Made by a program: the position numbers and the translations under genes. Under the pieces are notes generated by a model, which was given only the letters and a program-made list of their open reading frames with translations, made no database searches and had not been told where the DNA came from. Positions 28,798 to 38,931 of a stretch of DNA of 64,000 nt are shown here, piece after piece. The DNA lies in the NCBI RefSeq assembly GCF_900996235.1, contig NZ_CAAJGM010000055.1, positions 1 to 64,000 of the forward strand, in the 5' to 3' direction. This stretch comes from Paraburkholderia sp. BCC1885. GTDB taxonomy: Bacteria > Pseudomonadota > Gammaproteobacteria > Burkholderiales > Burkholderiaceae. The number at the start of each line of letters is the position of its first letter. Position 1 is the stretch's first letter.

Positions 28798-30051
28798 TTA
28801 TTTCTTGTAGATCCGCTGACGGGTCTGCTCGAGTTGCGCCAGCACGTCGTCGAGCCTGGAAGGATCGGCGACGAACTGCTGCATCCCCTTCATGCCTTCG
28901 TCGGCCATTTCCTTGGTCATGTCACGATCGTAGAACTGCGCGATGCCGCCCTTGGTATTGGCGAGAATCTGGAAACCGATCTTCGAGATCGGATCCTCCG
29001 GTTCCGGCGACTTGCTGTTGGCCGACAGCGACCCCAGCCCCGTCGCCAGTTGCGCGCCAATGTCCGGCGTTTCGACAAAGGCCAGGAACGCGTGCGCGTC
29101 GGCCTTGTTCTTCGCCTTCGACGGGATATGCAACGATTCGACCGGACCGTCCTCGGCAGTCGGCACCTTGGCGTCGATAATCGGGAACTGGAAGTAGCCC
29201 ATCTGCGGCTTCACGTTCGCCGGGAAGCCCCCGGTGATGAACGTGCCCATCAGCATCATCGCCGCCTTGCCCTGGAACAGGAACGGTTGCGCCGAATCGA
29301 GATCATAGGAGAGCGAATTATCGATAAAGTAGCCCGCATCGATCAGTTGCTTCCATGTCGTATACACCTTCTTCACGCGCGGATCGGTGTACGGCACCTC
29401 GCCCGCCATCAGCTTTTGATGAAACGCATTGCCGTTCAGGCGCAGATCGAGATAGTCGAACCAGCCGGCCAGCGTCCACGCATCGCGCCCCGCCACGGCA
29501 ATTGGCGTAATGCCAGCCGCCTTCAGCTTCTTGCAGGCGTCGAGAAACTGATCCCACGTTTTAGGCTCTTCCGCGATCCCGACTTTCTGGAACAGGTCCT
29601 TGCGATAGAACATGCCCCACGAGTAGTAGACAGTCGGCGCCGCGTACTGCTTGCCCTTGTACGATGAAGCCTCCTTCGTCGACGCATAGGTACTGTTCCA
29701 GCCGTTCTTGCTCCAGTCGCCGCTCAGGTCGTCGAACAGACCGCGCTGTGCGTAATACGCCATGCGTTCGCCGTCGTGCCAGTTCACGATGTCGGGCGGG
29801 GCCGTCGACAGCCAGCCCGGCAACTGCACCTTGTAGGCCTCCTCATCGATAAACGACACGTTGACGTCGGTACCGGGATGCGCTTTCCTGAACTCGTCGA
29901 CCACCTGCTGCCACACCGCCCGCTGGCTCGCGCCCTTGAACGCGATGTTCATCGTAAGCGTGCCCGCCTGCGCGCTACCGGCCATGGATGCCGCCGCCGT
30001 GGCCGCTGTCAGCGCGACGGCAATCAGAACCTTGCGAAGTTTGAGTGTCAT
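28798..30051 (-). CDS. Sugar ABC transporter substrate-binding protein
   Basis: 417 aa, Sec signal peptide (MTLKLRKVLIAVALTAATAAASMAGSAQA) and a mature cluster-B type sugar-binding fold (FRKAHPGTDVNVSFIDEEAYKVQLPGWLSTAPPDIVNWHDGERM region). An AAGGAG site precedes the ATG at 30051. It lies between the beta-galactosidase and the permeases, so it probably binds a beta-galactoside or galacto-oligosaccharide; the ligand is inferred from the GH42 neighbour. Confidence 0.87.
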   Translation of the reverse strand: MTLKLRKVLIAVALTAATAAASMAGSAQAGTLTMNIAFKGASQRAVWQQVVDEFRKAHPGTDVNVSFIDEEAYKVQLPGWLSTAPPDIVNWHDGERMAYYAQRGLFDDLSGDWSKNGWNSTYASTKEASSYKGKQYAAPTVYYSWGMFYRKDLFQKVGIAEEPKTWDQFLDACKKLKAAGITPIAVAGRDAWTLAGWFDYLDLRLNGNAFHQKLMAGEVPYTDPRVKKVYTTWKQLIDAGYFIDNSLSYDLDSAQPFLFQGKAAMMLMGTFITGGFPANVKPQMGYFQFPIIDAKVPTAEDGPVESLHIPSKAKNKADAHAFLAFVETPDIGAQLATGLGSLSANSKSPEPEDPISKIGFQILANTKGGIAQFYDRDMTKEMADEGMKGMQQFVADPSRLDDVLAQLEQTRQRIYKK

Positions 30052-30083
30052 GCCTGTCTCCTTGGTTTTTACGTCGTTTTAGA

Positions 30084-32066
30084 TCATGAGCGATACACCG
30101 CGACGCCCTGCGGCTGGATTTCGCGCGAGCCGACCACGAACGCGCCGTCCGGGACATCGGCGAGCGTATGCACCTGCTCGCCGTAGTTCAGCACGTAAGT
30201 CAGGCCGCCGCGCCGGCTGATACGCACGCCGTCGCCGAGGGCCGTTACCGCGAGACCGGCTTCGCGGGCAATGCCGGCGAGGAGTCGCGTGGTCAGCGCA
30301 TCGTCGAACAGACTTGCAAAGTAATGAAGCGCGCCGCTTCGGACATACGCCGGATGGCCGTCGGCGAAACGCGCGCAGGTCTCCAGCGCGGCCTGGTCCG
30401 TCGAGGCGTCTTCGATGAAATCGCGCCAATGCCGCCCCGCGCCGTCATCGAGACTGGCGCTGCCCGCGAGCCGCACGGGTTCGGTCACGTTGGGCCGCAG
30501 GGATTCGACGCGCCACACGCGCATCGGCAGTACCGTGGCAAGCGCGCCCGGCGGCAAGGCCGCGGGAATCTGCAGGTCTGCAGTCTTCGAGCCGGTACGC
30601 GGTCCCAGCACCACCTGGGCGCCCGAGCGTGTCAGGCGCGCCGCGAAGTCCGCGGGCACTACGGGCAATGGCGGCACGACGATCAATCGATAGCCGTTAA
30701 GCGGCGCATCGACCGGCACGATGTCCACGTCGAGACCGAGCCCGCGCAACGCCGAGTAGTACTCGAAAGCAAAGCGCGGATAGTGAAAGTCCGCGCCCTG
30801 CGGATGAATTTCAAACAGCCACTTCGCTTCGTAGTCATAGACGAGCGCGACCTTCGAACGGATGCCGGCATTCGCATCCCGATCCACCATCAACACCTCG
30901 CGGATCTCCCGCGCAACCTGCGCCGCCTCGCTGCCGCCGAGATCCAGCCGGTTGTCCGGCGTGTTGAGGCCCGCGTGCATCTGCTCCTGCGCGAACGGCG
31001 CCTGGCGCCAGCGGAAATACGACACGCAGCCGGCGCCATGCGCGAACGCCTCCCAACTCCACAGACGCACCATGCCCGGCAGCGGCGCCGGATTCCAGTG
31101 AGCCCAGTTGACCGGCCCCGGTTGCTGTTCCATCACCCAGAACGGCAGCTTCGACATGCCGCGGTACACGTCGTGATTGAACGAGGCGAAGTCCGGATGG
31201 CCGGTGCGCAGCCACTTCGCCTTCACCTCCGGCGCGTACCATTGCTCTTCGAGCGCGCCGAGCGGATAGCTGTCCCACGTCGCCACGTCGAGATCGGCGG
31301 CGACCTTGTAATGATCGAACTCGGTGAACAACTGCATGAAGTTGTGCGCCACCGGCCGGCCCGGCGAATACGCGCGGATGATCTCGACCTGCATGCGGTT
31401 GTAGCGCGCCACCTCGTCCGAAGCGAAGCGCCGGTAGTCGAGCCGGTGCGACGGATGCGCCTCGGTGACGGTGCCAACCGGCGCGTGGATTTCATCGAAA
31501 CTGCGGTACTCCATGCTCCAGAACACCGTGCCCCACGCGCGGTTCAGCGCGTCGACCGTCTGGTAGCGCGCTTTCAGCCATTCGCGAAAGCGTCCCACCG
31601 CAGCCGGCGAATAGCTGACCACGGTGTTGTGGCAACCAAACTCGTTGTCGGTCTGCCAATACGCGACGGCCGGATGCTTGCCGTAACGCTCGGCCACCGC
31701 CGTGCAGATCCGCGCGGACGCCGCGAAATACGAGGGCGACGAAAAATCATAATGACGCCGCGAACCGAAACCACGCGGCCGTCCGTCGGCGCCCACCGGC
31801 AGAATGTCCGGATGACGGTCGATCAGCCATTTCGGCGGCGTCGCGGTCGGCGTGCACATCACCACCTGCAAGCCGGCCGCGCCCAGCACATCGACGGCGC
31901 GGTCGAGCCAGCCCCAGTCGTATTCGCCGGGCGACGGTTCCATCCGGCTCCACGCAAACTCAGCAATCCGAACCTGTTCGATGCCGAGCGTTTTCATGCG
32001 GCGGGCGTCGTCCTGCCACATCGATTCCGGCCAATGTTCCGGGTAATAGCAGACTCCAAGGCGCAT
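30084..32066 (-). CDS. Beta-galactosidase, glycoside hydrolase family 42
   Basis: 660 aa, TIM barrel plus C-terminal domains of GH42. E142 in TDNEFGCH is the acid/base and E313 in [13 protein letters not shown] the nucleophile; [15 protein letters not shown] at the N-terminus is typical. There is no signal peptide, so it acts in the cytoplasm on imported galactosides. The ATG at 32066 (AAGGA site) is preferred over 26 upstream codons. It sits 11 bases after the ATPase gene and 32 before the binding protein. Confidence 0.92.
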   Translation of the reverse strand: MRLGVCYYPEHWPESMWQDDARRMKTLGIEQVRIAEFAWSRMEPSPGEYDWGWLDRAVDVLGAAGLQVVMCTPTATPPKWLIDRHPDILPVGADGRPRGFGSRRHYDFSSPSYFAASARICTAVAERYGKHPAVAYWQTDNEFGCHNTVVSYSPAAVGRFREWLKARYQTVDALNRAWGTVFWSMEYRSFDEIHAPVGTVTEAHPSHRLDYRRFASDEVARYNRMQVEIIRAYSPGRPVAHNFMQLFTEFDHYKVAADLDVATWDSYPLGALEEQWYAPEVKAKWLRTGHPDFASFNHDVYRGMSKLPFWVMEQQPGPVNWAHWNPAPLPGMVRLWSWEAFAHGAGCVSYFRWRQAPFAQEQMHAGLNTPDNRLDLGGSEAAQVAREIREVLMVDRDANAGIRSKVALVYDYEAKWLFEIHPQGADFHYPRFAFEYYSALRGLGLDVDIVPVDAPLNGYRLIVVPPLPVVPADFAARLTRSGAQVVLGPRTGSKTADLQIPAALPPGALATVLPMRVWRVESLRPNVTEPVRLAGSASLDDGAGRHWRDFIEDASTDQAALETCARFADGHPAYVRSGALHYFASLFDDALTTRLLAGIAREAGLAVTALGDGVRISRRGGLTYVLNYGEQVHTLADVPDGAFVVGSREIQPQGVAVYRS

Positions 32067-32077
32067 CCGGGTGTCCT

Positions 32078-33253
32078 TTAAGCGTAGTGTTCGACGGATT
32101 CGAGCGAAGCGACGGCAAAGCCGTCCTCGGTAAATAGATGGCAAACAGCGGCCGGCGCACGAAAGCTGACGCGCTCGCCCTGCTTCAGGCGCGTGTCGCC
32201 GGGCGCTTTGGCGATCAGCACGGCGCCGTCCGCCTCATCCAGATGGACGTAGCTGTGTTCGCCGAGTTGCTCGACGAGCGAGACGGTGCGCGTCAATAAG
32301 GCATCCTGAACATTGGCTGGTGCAGATCCGGCAGCCACGGCCGACCCATCCGCCAGTTCCAGATGCTCGGGCCGCACGCCGAAGGTCACCGCCTGCCCCG
32401 CTGCCAAAGCCGCGCCGTCCACGCCCACGCGCATGATCTCGCCGCTGTGATCGAGCTTCACGCTCACGCCGTGCGGGTCGATTGCCTCGACCTTGCCCGG
32501 CAGAAAATTCATCCGCGGCGAACCGATGAAGCCCGCCACGAAACGGCTATGCGGCCGGTGATACAGCTCGAGCGGCGCGCCGGTCTGCGCAATGCTGCCA
32601 TAGCGCTCCGTATCCTTGCCGGCGTGCAGCAGCACGATCTTGTCGGCGAGCGTCATGGCCTCGATCTGGTCGTGCGTCACGTAGACGACGCTCGCCTTGG
32701 CGAATTGCTTGTGCAGGCGCGCGATTTCGACGCGGGTCTGACCGCGCAAGGTGGCATCGAGGTTGGAAAGCGGTTCGTCGAACAGAAACACGCCGGGTTC
32801 GCGCACGATCGCGCGGCCGATCGCCACGCGCTGCCGCTGCCCGCCCGACAGCGCCTTAGGGCGCCGCTCGAGCAGTGCTTCGAGTTGCAGGACGCGAGCC
32901 GCCTCGCGCACCTTGCGGTCGATTTCGTCTTTGGGGGTTTTGGCGAGCTTCAGGCCGAAGGCCATGTTCTCGAATACGGTCATATGCGGGAACAGCGCGT
33001 AGCTCTGGAACACCATCGCCACGCCGCGCTGCGCCGACGGCACATCGTTGACGATGCGCCCGCCGATCGACAGATCGCCGTCGCTCACGTCTTCGAGACC
33101 CGCGATCATGCGCAGCAAGGTGGATTTGCCGCAGCCGGACGGCCCGAGGAAGACGCAGAATTCGTTCTCGCCGATTTCCAGATCGACGTTGCGAATCACC
33201 GGGGCGCCGTCGCCGTAGGATTTTTGGACGCCTCTCAACGAAATGCTCGCCAT
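32078..33253 (-). CDS. Sugar ABC transporter ATPase (MalK/UgpC type)
   Basis: 391 aa. Walker [10 protein letters not shown] (37-45), signature LSGGQ (135-139), Walker B VFLFDE (155-160), switch His in [13 protein letters not shown], then a C-terminal TOBE region of about 150 residues as in MalK/UgpC. First gene of the galactoside operon. One such ATPase often serves several sugar importers. The 18-bp palindrome lies 37 bases upstream of the start. Confidence 0.9.
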   Translation of the reverse strand: MASISLRGVQKSYGDGAPVIRNVDLEIGENEFCVFLGPSGCGKSTLLRMIAGLEDVSDGDLSIGGRIVNDVPSAQRGVAMVFQSYALFPHMTVFENMAFGLKLAKTPKDEIDRKVREAARVLQLEALLERRPKALSGGQRQRVAIGRAIVREPGVFLFDEPLSNLDATLRGQTRVEIARLHKQFAKASVVYVTHDQIEAMTLADKIVLLHAGKDTERYGSIAQTGAPLELYHRPHSRFVAGFIGSPRMNFLPGKVEAIDPHGVSVKLDHSGEIMRVGVDGAALAAGQAVTFGVRPEHLELADGSAVAAGSAPANVQDALLTRTVSLVEQLGEHSYVHLDEADGAVLIAKAPGDTRLKQGERVSFRAPAAVCHLFTEDGFAVASLESVEHYA

Positions 33254-33289
33254 CGCCTCGTCTCCGTGATTTAATCGGCTCGAAACCGG

Positions 33290-33307
33290 AGATTAAGCGC
33301 TTAATCT
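33290..33307. promoter_or_regulatory. LacI-family operator, perfect 18-bp palindrome
   Basis: AGATTAAGCGCTTAATCT is perfectly symmetric with a central CG, the classic LacI/GalR operator form. It lies 37 bases upstream of the ATPase start and 142 upstream of the divergent LacI gene, in an AT-rich patch. A related GATTTAATC lies at 33268-33276. It is almost certainly the operator for the adjacent regulator; binding itself is inference. Confidence 0.75.
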
Positions 33308-33448
33308 GCAAAGCCGAAAAAAATTGACCGCGTGCGATCAATGGCTTGCTGCAGCGTCTCCGAAATCGTTTTGTCTATGCGGCAAATGGTGCCGCGCCTT
33401 TCTGACAGACGCAAATTTTGAGAAATCGTCCCAAATAGTGAAGCAATC

Positions 33449-34489
33449 ATGCCTACATTGAGCGAAGTCGCGCGCCGCGCCGGTTGCACGCCGGCCACGG
33501 TGTCGAACGTGCTGCGTAATCGCGGACGAGTCGGCGCGCTGACGCGGCAACGGGTGTTGCAGGCGGTCGAAGCGCTCGGCTACCAGCCGCATCTGGCGGC
33601 ACGGGCACTCGCCGAGGGCCGCGCGCCCACCATCGCGCTGATGGTCTCCAGCATCGCCAATCCGTTTTATCCGGAGTTCGCGCTGGCCGTCGAACGGGCC
33701 GCGCGCAGCAGCGGCCATTTCCTGATCATCTGCAATACGAACGAAGATCCGCTGGCGGGGCGCGCCTACCTGGAACAGATTGCCGGCACGCTGTCCGAGG
33801 GCGTGCTGGTGATGAACGCCAACCTCGACTTCGCGGATCTGCACAAGACCGAGGCGCGCGGCGCGCCGGTGGTGCTGTGTATGTGGGAACGTCCGCATGA
33901 ACCGCCCGGCCTGCCCTGCGTGGCCGTCGACTTCCACCGCGCCGGCGAGCTGGCCGCCCAGCATCTGCTGGAACTGGGACACCGCCGGATTGGCGCGATC
34001 GTCGGCAGCAAGGCCGCGGGGATCCACGCGGCGCGTTTCGAAGGCTTCGTGGCCGCCTTGCGTGCTGCGGGCCTCGATCCCGCGCAAACACCGGTGCGCT
34101 ACGCGCGGGACACCACGCGCGGCGGCTATCTCGCCAGCCGTGAATTGCTGGAAGCCGACCCGCAACTGAGCGCGATATTCGCCACTAACGACCTGCCCGC
34201 GCTCGGTGCCTTGCACGCCGCCGCCGATCTGGGCTTGCAGGTGCCGCACGATCTTTCGGTGATCGGCATTACTGATATTCAGTTGGCCCAGGAATCGCGC
34301 CCCGCCTTGACGACGGTTGCGGTGCCGACCGTCGAAGCGGCCGAACTTGCCGTCTCCCTGCTGCGCGAGCTGATCGAGGCAGCGCCGCGCGGCATCCACG
34401 CAGAGACGAAGGCGCCCCGCGTGTGCGTGACCTCGGCGCCTACCCTCGTGGTGCGCGGCTCGACTCACGCGCCGCGTCGGGAAACCTAG
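33449..34489 (+). CDS. LacI-family regulator of the galactoside operon
   Basis: 346 aa. N-terminal LacI helix-turn-helix and hinge: LSEVARRAGCTPATVSNVLRN, then LGYQPHLAARALAEG. A periplasmic-binding-like sensor follows (IALMVSSIANPFYPE; VVLCMWERP; IFATNDLPALGAL; VPHDLSVIGITDI). Divergent from the ATPase-GH42-transporter operon, with the palindromic site between them, so it likely represses that operon until a galactoside or galactose signal appears. Confidence 0.9.
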   Translation: MPTLSEVARRAGCTPATVSNVLRNRGRVGALTRQRVLQAVEALGYQPHLAARALAEGRAPTIALMVSSIANPFYPEFALAVERAARSSGHFLIICNTNEDPLAGRAYLEQIAGTLSEGVLVMNANLDFADLHKTEARGAPVVLCMWERPHEPPGLPCVAVDFHRAGELAAQHLLELGHRRIGAIVGSKAAGIHAARFEGFVAALRAAGLDPAQTPVRYARDTTRGGYLASRELLEADPQLSAIFATNDLPALGALHAAADLGLQVPHDLSVIGITDIQLAQESRPALTTVAVPTVEAAELAVSLLRELIEAAPRGIHAETKAPRVCVTSAPTLVVRGSTHAPRRET

Positions 34490-34500
34490 CCGCACCGGTC

Positions 34501-36834
34501 TTATTCGCTCGCCGGCCAGGGCAAATGCGGCGAGGACCAGTCGAGCTCGGTTCCCACCACTGCGCGCATTTGCGCCGACTGGATCGCCACCGTCACCGCA
34601 ATGCAGGGCCGCCCGCTCGCCAGCGACAGATAAGGGTTACTCGTCACCGGCACGCCCGGCAGCAGCACCGCATTCCTGAAGTACGGACGATGATCCCAGC
34701 GGGCATCGCGCGGGTCCGCAACCGGCTCCATCGATTCACCGGGCTGCGCGCCCGCGACGCCCGTGACTTCCGCACCGATCTGACGGCCCCGCTCGTCGAG
34801 CATGAAACAGCTGATGCACAGTTCCTGCTGCGCCAGGTCGGCAAACGCCTCTTCCATGCTGACGCCGCACAGCAAGGCGTCGGCGGCGCTGCGCAAGGCA
34901 AAGCGGTACGGCTCTACTTCGCCTTCGAATAGCGCGTGCAGATGCGCGCGGCCTTGCGCGATGACGTCGAAGGAACGGTCGATCAAACGGTTGACCGAAT
35001 CCGGCGGCGCGATCTGCGCGGCTGGACGGCCCAGCAAATAGCCTTGGGCGAAATCGACGTTCGACTCCACCGCCAGAATCAGTTCCTCGGTCGTCTCCAC
35101 GCCTTCGACGACCACCAGCATGCCCGCCTGATGCAGCAGGGAAACGAGCTTGGGAAGAATCGACTGCTGGGTGCCCGGAATGGTCGCGCGAATCAGTTCG
35201 CCATCGAGCTTGACGAAATCCGGACGAATGCGGAACAGCCGGTCCAGATTCGACTGGCCCGCGCCGAAGTCGTCCACGGCAATCAGGAAACCGTGCTCGC
35301 GATAGCGCGCGGCCGCCCGCGACATCTCGTCGACGCTGCCGCCATGCGACTCCAGAATCTCGAGGACGATCCGATCCGGTTCGAGCCCCGCTGCGCGCGC
35401 GATGGCGGCAAGCTGGTCGGCATACCCTTGCGCGACGAAACTGGCGGGCAGGATGTTGAGGAAGATCCACGCTTCGTCGGGAATCAGCCGCCGCGCATTG
35501 CCCAGATGGACCGCGTGACTGGCGCGGTCGAGCGCACCTTCGTCGCTCAGCGGCCGCGGCGCGAACAGCACCGCCGGCGGGACCAGCACGCCGTCACGCT
35601 GCTCGCCGCGCAGCAGCGCCTCGAAACCCACCTGCTTCTGATGCGACAGGCTATACAGCGGCTGAAAATGCGACGTCAGATAGTAGTCGTCCCAGCGTGG
35701 CCGTGCGGCGCCGGAAGGATCGTTGGGATCGCTCAGATGACCGGTGAGCAGTTGCAGCGGATCGAACGGGATGGCGCGCTCGGCGCACACGCGGTTGCGG
35801 CCGGACTGCTTGGCGCGCAAGAGGGCTTCGTCGGCGCGATCGAGCAGGGCCATGATGCTTTCGCCGACCCGATGCTCGGCCACCCCGAAGCTCGCCGTCA
35901 CGTAACCGTCCGGGCGCGCAATGCAGGCAACCGCGCCGCGCAGGCGTTCGGCCAGATCCAGCGCCGAGTTCAGGCCGCCGCGCCGCAGCACCGCGAACTC
36001 TTCGCCGCCGATCCGGCTCACGCTGTCCTGCGGCATGGTCTGATCCATCAGCACGTGGGCGACCTCGGACAAGGTCTGATCGCCGACCGCATGACCGAAC
36101 TGGTCGTTCAAGGACTTGAAAGAGTCGATATCCACGAAGATCGCGCAGATCTTGGCGCTTTCGCCGAGCGCGGCGAGCCGCCGCTCGGCTTGCTCCATGA
36201 ATGCGCGGCGGTTCTGCAGGCCGGTGAGCGGATCGGTGGCGGCCAATTGCGCGAGACGGTTCTCGAGCAGGAAGTGGTCGCGCCGGAACCAGTAAAAGCC
36301 GAAGTGAAACACCGCCGCAGTGGGCGCGCCGATCAGCACCCACAGCCAGGCCACGACATTTACGTCATGGGTCTGCGACTGGCTGAACAGCAAGGGCAAA
36401 CCACTGGCGTAAAAAATCGCCGTACCGACGAAAAAGTGTGTCGGCGTGAGCCAGAGCGGCGCCGAGCAGATCGGAATCACCAGCAAGGCCGGCAGCGCCC
36501 ACAGCAAGGGCTGCTGGAGCCCCGAGATGTTCAACGCAATCAGCACGACCAGCACTAATGTGTAAGCCACGCCGAGGCTGCCGAACACGGCCGTCGTGCG
36601 AGCCCGGTGCACCCCCGTCACCAGCAGCGCCAACAGCAGCAGGCAGCTAACCCGGTAAGAAACCGCCACCGCCGGTCCGGCCACGAGGCTGCGCGCCAGC
36701 ACGAACAGCAGTGAGGCGAAGACCGTGAAAGCCATGGTGACCGTCGAAAGCGGGCGCTGCTGTTCTAATGATCGTCGGTGAAAAAGAAGACGCAAATGGG
36801 CATCGGTCATGTGTTGCGTGGAGGTGGAAAGCAT
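34501..36834 (-). CDS. Membrane GGDEF-EAL protein (c-di-GMP metabolism)
   Basis: 777 aa from the ATG at 36834 (the open frame is longer). N-terminal six or so membrane helices, GGDEF domain with RIGGEEF near residue 277, EAL domain with FEALLRG near 403 and the residues NILPAS, LEILES, VDDFGAG, VKLDGE, VVEGVET, then a C-terminal sensor-like domain of about 150 residues. Both c-di-GMP synthase and phosphodiesterase motifs look intact, so it could be bifunctional or switchable. It is divergent from the cellulose operon, whose synthase is activated by c-di-GMP through PilZ; a local signalling link is likely but not shown. Confidence 0.87.
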   Translation of the reverse strand: MLSTSTQHMTDAHLRLLFHRRSLEQQRPLSTVTMAFTVFASLLFVLARSLVAGPAVAVSYRVSCLLLLALLVTGVHRARTTAVFGSLGVAYTLVLVVLIALNISGLQQPLLWALPALLVIPICSAPLWLTPTHFFVGTAIFYASGLPLLFSQSQTHDVNVVAWLWVLIGAPTAAVFHFGFYWFRRDHFLLENRLAQLAATDPLTGLQNRRAFMEQAERRLAALGESAKICAIFVDIDSFKSLNDQFGHAVGDQTLSEVAHVLMDQTMPQDSVSRIGGEEFAVLRRGGLNSALDLAERLRGAVACIARPDGYVTASFGVAEHRVGESIMALLDRADEALLRAKQSGRNRVCAERAIPFDPLQLLTGHLSDPNDPSGAARPRWDDYYLTSHFQPLYSLSHQKQVGFEALLRGEQRDGVLVPPAVLFAPRPLSDEGALDRASHAVHLGNARRLIPDEAWIFLNILPASFVAQGYADQLAAIARAAGLEPDRIVLEILESHGGSVDEMSRAAARYREHGFLIAVDDFGAGQSNLDRLFRIRPDFVKLDGELIRATIPGTQQSILPKLVSLLHQAGMLVVVEGVETTEELILAVESNVDFAQGYLLGRPAAQIAPPDSVNRLIDRSFDVIAQGRAHLHALFEGEVEPYRFALRSAADALLCGVSMEEAFADLAQQELCISCFMLDERGRQIGAEVTGVAGAQPGESMEPVADPRDARWDHRPYFRNAVLLPGVPVTSNPYLSLASGRPCIAVTVAIQSAQMRAVVGTELDWSSPHLPWPASE

Positions 36835-37444
36835 ATTGATAGAAATCAGGCCAGTTCCGTCACTCTGCCGATGTATAACGGCATCCCTCTGACAAATATT
36901 AATGCCGTCGTCAAACAAATTTAGATGCGGCCCAAATTGGCACCGCTCGCCCGTCATCGTGCCACGCTCGCCGCAACTCCGGGTCAACCTCGAGTCAAAT
37001 CTCCGCCCGTCCCTGTCTGCGGGTGAAATGTCAAGCGCCTCTCAAGCGTGCCGGTGATGCAACCGCACAACGGTCCCACCCTGCCTTACAGGCCTTACAT
37101 ATCGCATGCGCATCCCAAATGCGAATTGCCGTATGCGCTTGATACCCTTGTATGGCGCGATGGATAACGCATCGGAAAAAAAGTCCCGAGCTAATCGCAT
37201 CCATTCTTGCGAAGTGTGCGTAAGCGCCTATAGCTTCAATCAGGACAGTGGTAGCGAAATGTTTATCTCTTCAGTAGACTGCGCATTAACTAGAGGCGGC
37301 GGTCATTTTGCATCACACAGTACAGGTAAAAATAACCGCCGGGCGCGTGCAATGCGCGCCTCACTTGCAACACTTTGAGATGTCCGTATCCAGGCACCCG
37401 TTTAAGTACGGCTTAACAGCAGACGGTCATCTACTTCGGAAAAC
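36835..37444 (+). promoter_or_regulatory. Region upstream of the cellulose operon
   Basis: About 610 bases with lower GC and no convincing gene; an open frame at 37106-37378 has no family-like features. A hairpin-like element GGCGGT-C-ATTTT (37298-37309) with AAAAT-A-ACCGCC (37329-37340) lies about 105 bases before bcsD and could be a leader structure. No c-di-GMP riboswitch pattern was found. The bcs promoter should be here. Confidence 0.35.
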
Positions 37445-37900
37445 ATGGTTTCTACCCTCGACTACCTTTTGCAGCGCCAGATTTCCCCTCAATGGCGCGG
37501 CCTGCTCACAGCGCTGGCCGAAGAGTTCGAAGCCCAGATCGGCCAAGGCGAATTACGTCAACTGATGTATCGCGTGGGTTGCCGCTTTGCCGCCGCGCAT
37601 CCGTTGCCGGCGTGCGGCTCGACCGCCGATCTCGCTCACGCCCTGAACGCGCGCTGGCAAGAGGCGGAGTGGGGTTACGTCGAACTGGCAGACGAGGCGC
37701 AGTACCTGCGCATCGTCCATTCGTGCGCGCCGCTGCAGGCATTCGGCGTTGCTGCGCTTGGCTGGACGCCCGCCTTCCTCGAAGGCGTTTATCAGACGTG
37801 GTTGAGCTCGCTTGGCGCCGAAGGTTTGTCGGTTGCCCAGGCGAGCGCATTCGATGAGAACGCATCCATCGAGTTCCGGCTCGGCCGTCAGCCAGCCTAA
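37445..37900 (+). CDS. bcsD: Cellulose synthase subunit D
   Basis: 151 aa, the size and pattern of BcsD (YLLQRQISPQWRGLLTALAEEFE; GYVELADEAQYLRIVHSCAP; FLEGVYQTWLSSLGAEG). In Komagataeibacter BcsD is a periplasmic cylinder that helps order glucan chains; here it marks a class I cellulose operon. First gene of the bcs cluster. Start at 37445. Confidence 0.85.
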   Translation: MVSTLDYLLQRQISPQWRGLLTALAEEFEAQIGQGELRQLMYRVGCRFAAAHPLPACGSTADLAHALNARWQEAEWGYVELADEAQYLRIVHSCAPLQAFGVAALGWTPAFLEGVYQTWLSSLGAEGLSVAQASAFDENASIEFRLGRQPA

Positions 37901-37956
37901 GCACTGCTGCAGCAAAACGCGCAACGCGAGATAGACATGAACAAGACGGCGGCGAT

Positions 37957-38931
37957 ATGAGTCCTTCCAGCGACATCGAAACGCTCTTCGGGCATTTTGG
38001 CGGCAATGCCGGTGACTACCAGGAAATCGGCCGCGAGAACGAAGCAAGTTCGGCGCGCACGCGCTGGCCGTTGCTCGTCACGCTCGACCTGACGCAACCG
38101 TCCATTCCGGCTGTGCCGCAGCGGCGCGATGCGGGCTCGGGTCCGGCAGCCGATGCCACGCAGGCGCCGACGCAAACGCCGGACGCTGGACCACAAGCGG
38201 TCAACGGTCTCGCTAACGCTGAACGCATCGCGACGCCGCAGGTGCGCAGCAAGACGCCGTTATTTACGCGGCCGCATCGCCGCTCGATTCCGCCGGTCGA
38301 CAAAGCCGTCAAGGTGGAGGCGCCACGGGGCGCCGAGCGTTTCTCGGCGGTGCCCATGCCGGCGGCGCAAAGCGAGCTTGTCGCAAGTGATGTTCAAACG
38401 GCAGCGCCGGCGCCGGCATCGGGCATTCCAGCCGCGCCCGCACCGCAGGTTCCAGTAGCCGCGTCGGCGGCCACGCCTGTTGCGCCGGTAAGCCATATGC
38501 CGCCCGCCTTCGCGCCGGCGCCGGCGATGGTGCCCGTCGCCGTGCCGCCTGTCGTTGCGCACGCAACCATTCCGGCACCCGCTTTTCGTCCGTCCACGCC
38601 GCCGGCCGTGCAAAGCCCCGCGGAATCTCCCGCTGCGCCGCCCACGTTCTTCAACACCAGGGGCGCCGCTCCTGCTCCGGCCGCTTTCATGCCACCCGCG
38701 ACGGCCACAGTTTCGACAGCACCCGCTGCCCCTGCGGCCCAAGCGCCATCCATCCTCGGCAAGCTATTCCAGCCGGCCGGCACGGCGCCAACCTCAGCCA
38801 CATCGGGCGCCGCGACTGGAGCCGCGCCGGCCGCGCTCGGTTCGCTATTCGATCGTCTGCGCGGCGATGCCCCCGCCGCGGCAACGCCCGCTCCTCATTC
38901 GTGGCTGACCAACGGCCCGCGTCGCTCATGA
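37957..38931 (+). CDS. bcsP: BcsP-like cellulose biosynthesis protein
   Basis: 324 aa. The first 45 residues (SSDIETLFGHFGGNAGDYQEI...RWPLLVTLDL) match the BcsR-type head found in BcsP. The remainder is a Pro/Ala-rich, probably disordered stretch, ending in two LF-containing pieces (ILGKLFQ; LGSLFDRLRG). The stop overlaps bcsQ as ATGA. A 7-codon frame at 37937-37960 overlaps its start. Role: accessory factor of cellulose secretion, poorly defined. Confidence 0.65.
   Translation: MSPSSDIETLFGHFGGNAGDYQEIGRENEASSARTRWPLLVTLDLTQPSIPAVPQRRDAGSGPAADATQAPTQTPDAGPQAVNGLANAERIATPQVRSKTPLFTRPHRRSIPPVDKAVKVEAPRGAERFSAVPMPAAQSELVASDVQTAAPAPASGIPAAPAPQVPVAASAATPVAPVSHMPPAFAPAPAMVPVAVPPVVAHATIPAPAFRPSTPPAVQSPAESPAAPPTFFNTRGAAPAPAAFMPPATATVSTAPAAPAAQAPSILGKLFQPAGTAPTSATSGAATGAAPAALGSLFDRLRGDAPAAATPAPHSWLTNGPRRS

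Noticed and set aside
30168..32081. 637-codon plus-strand frame opposite the GH42 gene
   Set aside because: Shadow frame; the GH42 active site on the other strand is unmistakable.
37106..37378. 90-codon frame upstream of bcsD
   Set aside because: No family-like features, no clear ribosome site, unusual codon choice; treated as non-coding.
36835..37444. c-di-GMP riboswitch before the cellulose operon
   Set aside because: Looked for because of the GGDEF-EAL and PilZ context; the conserved GEMM core was not found.
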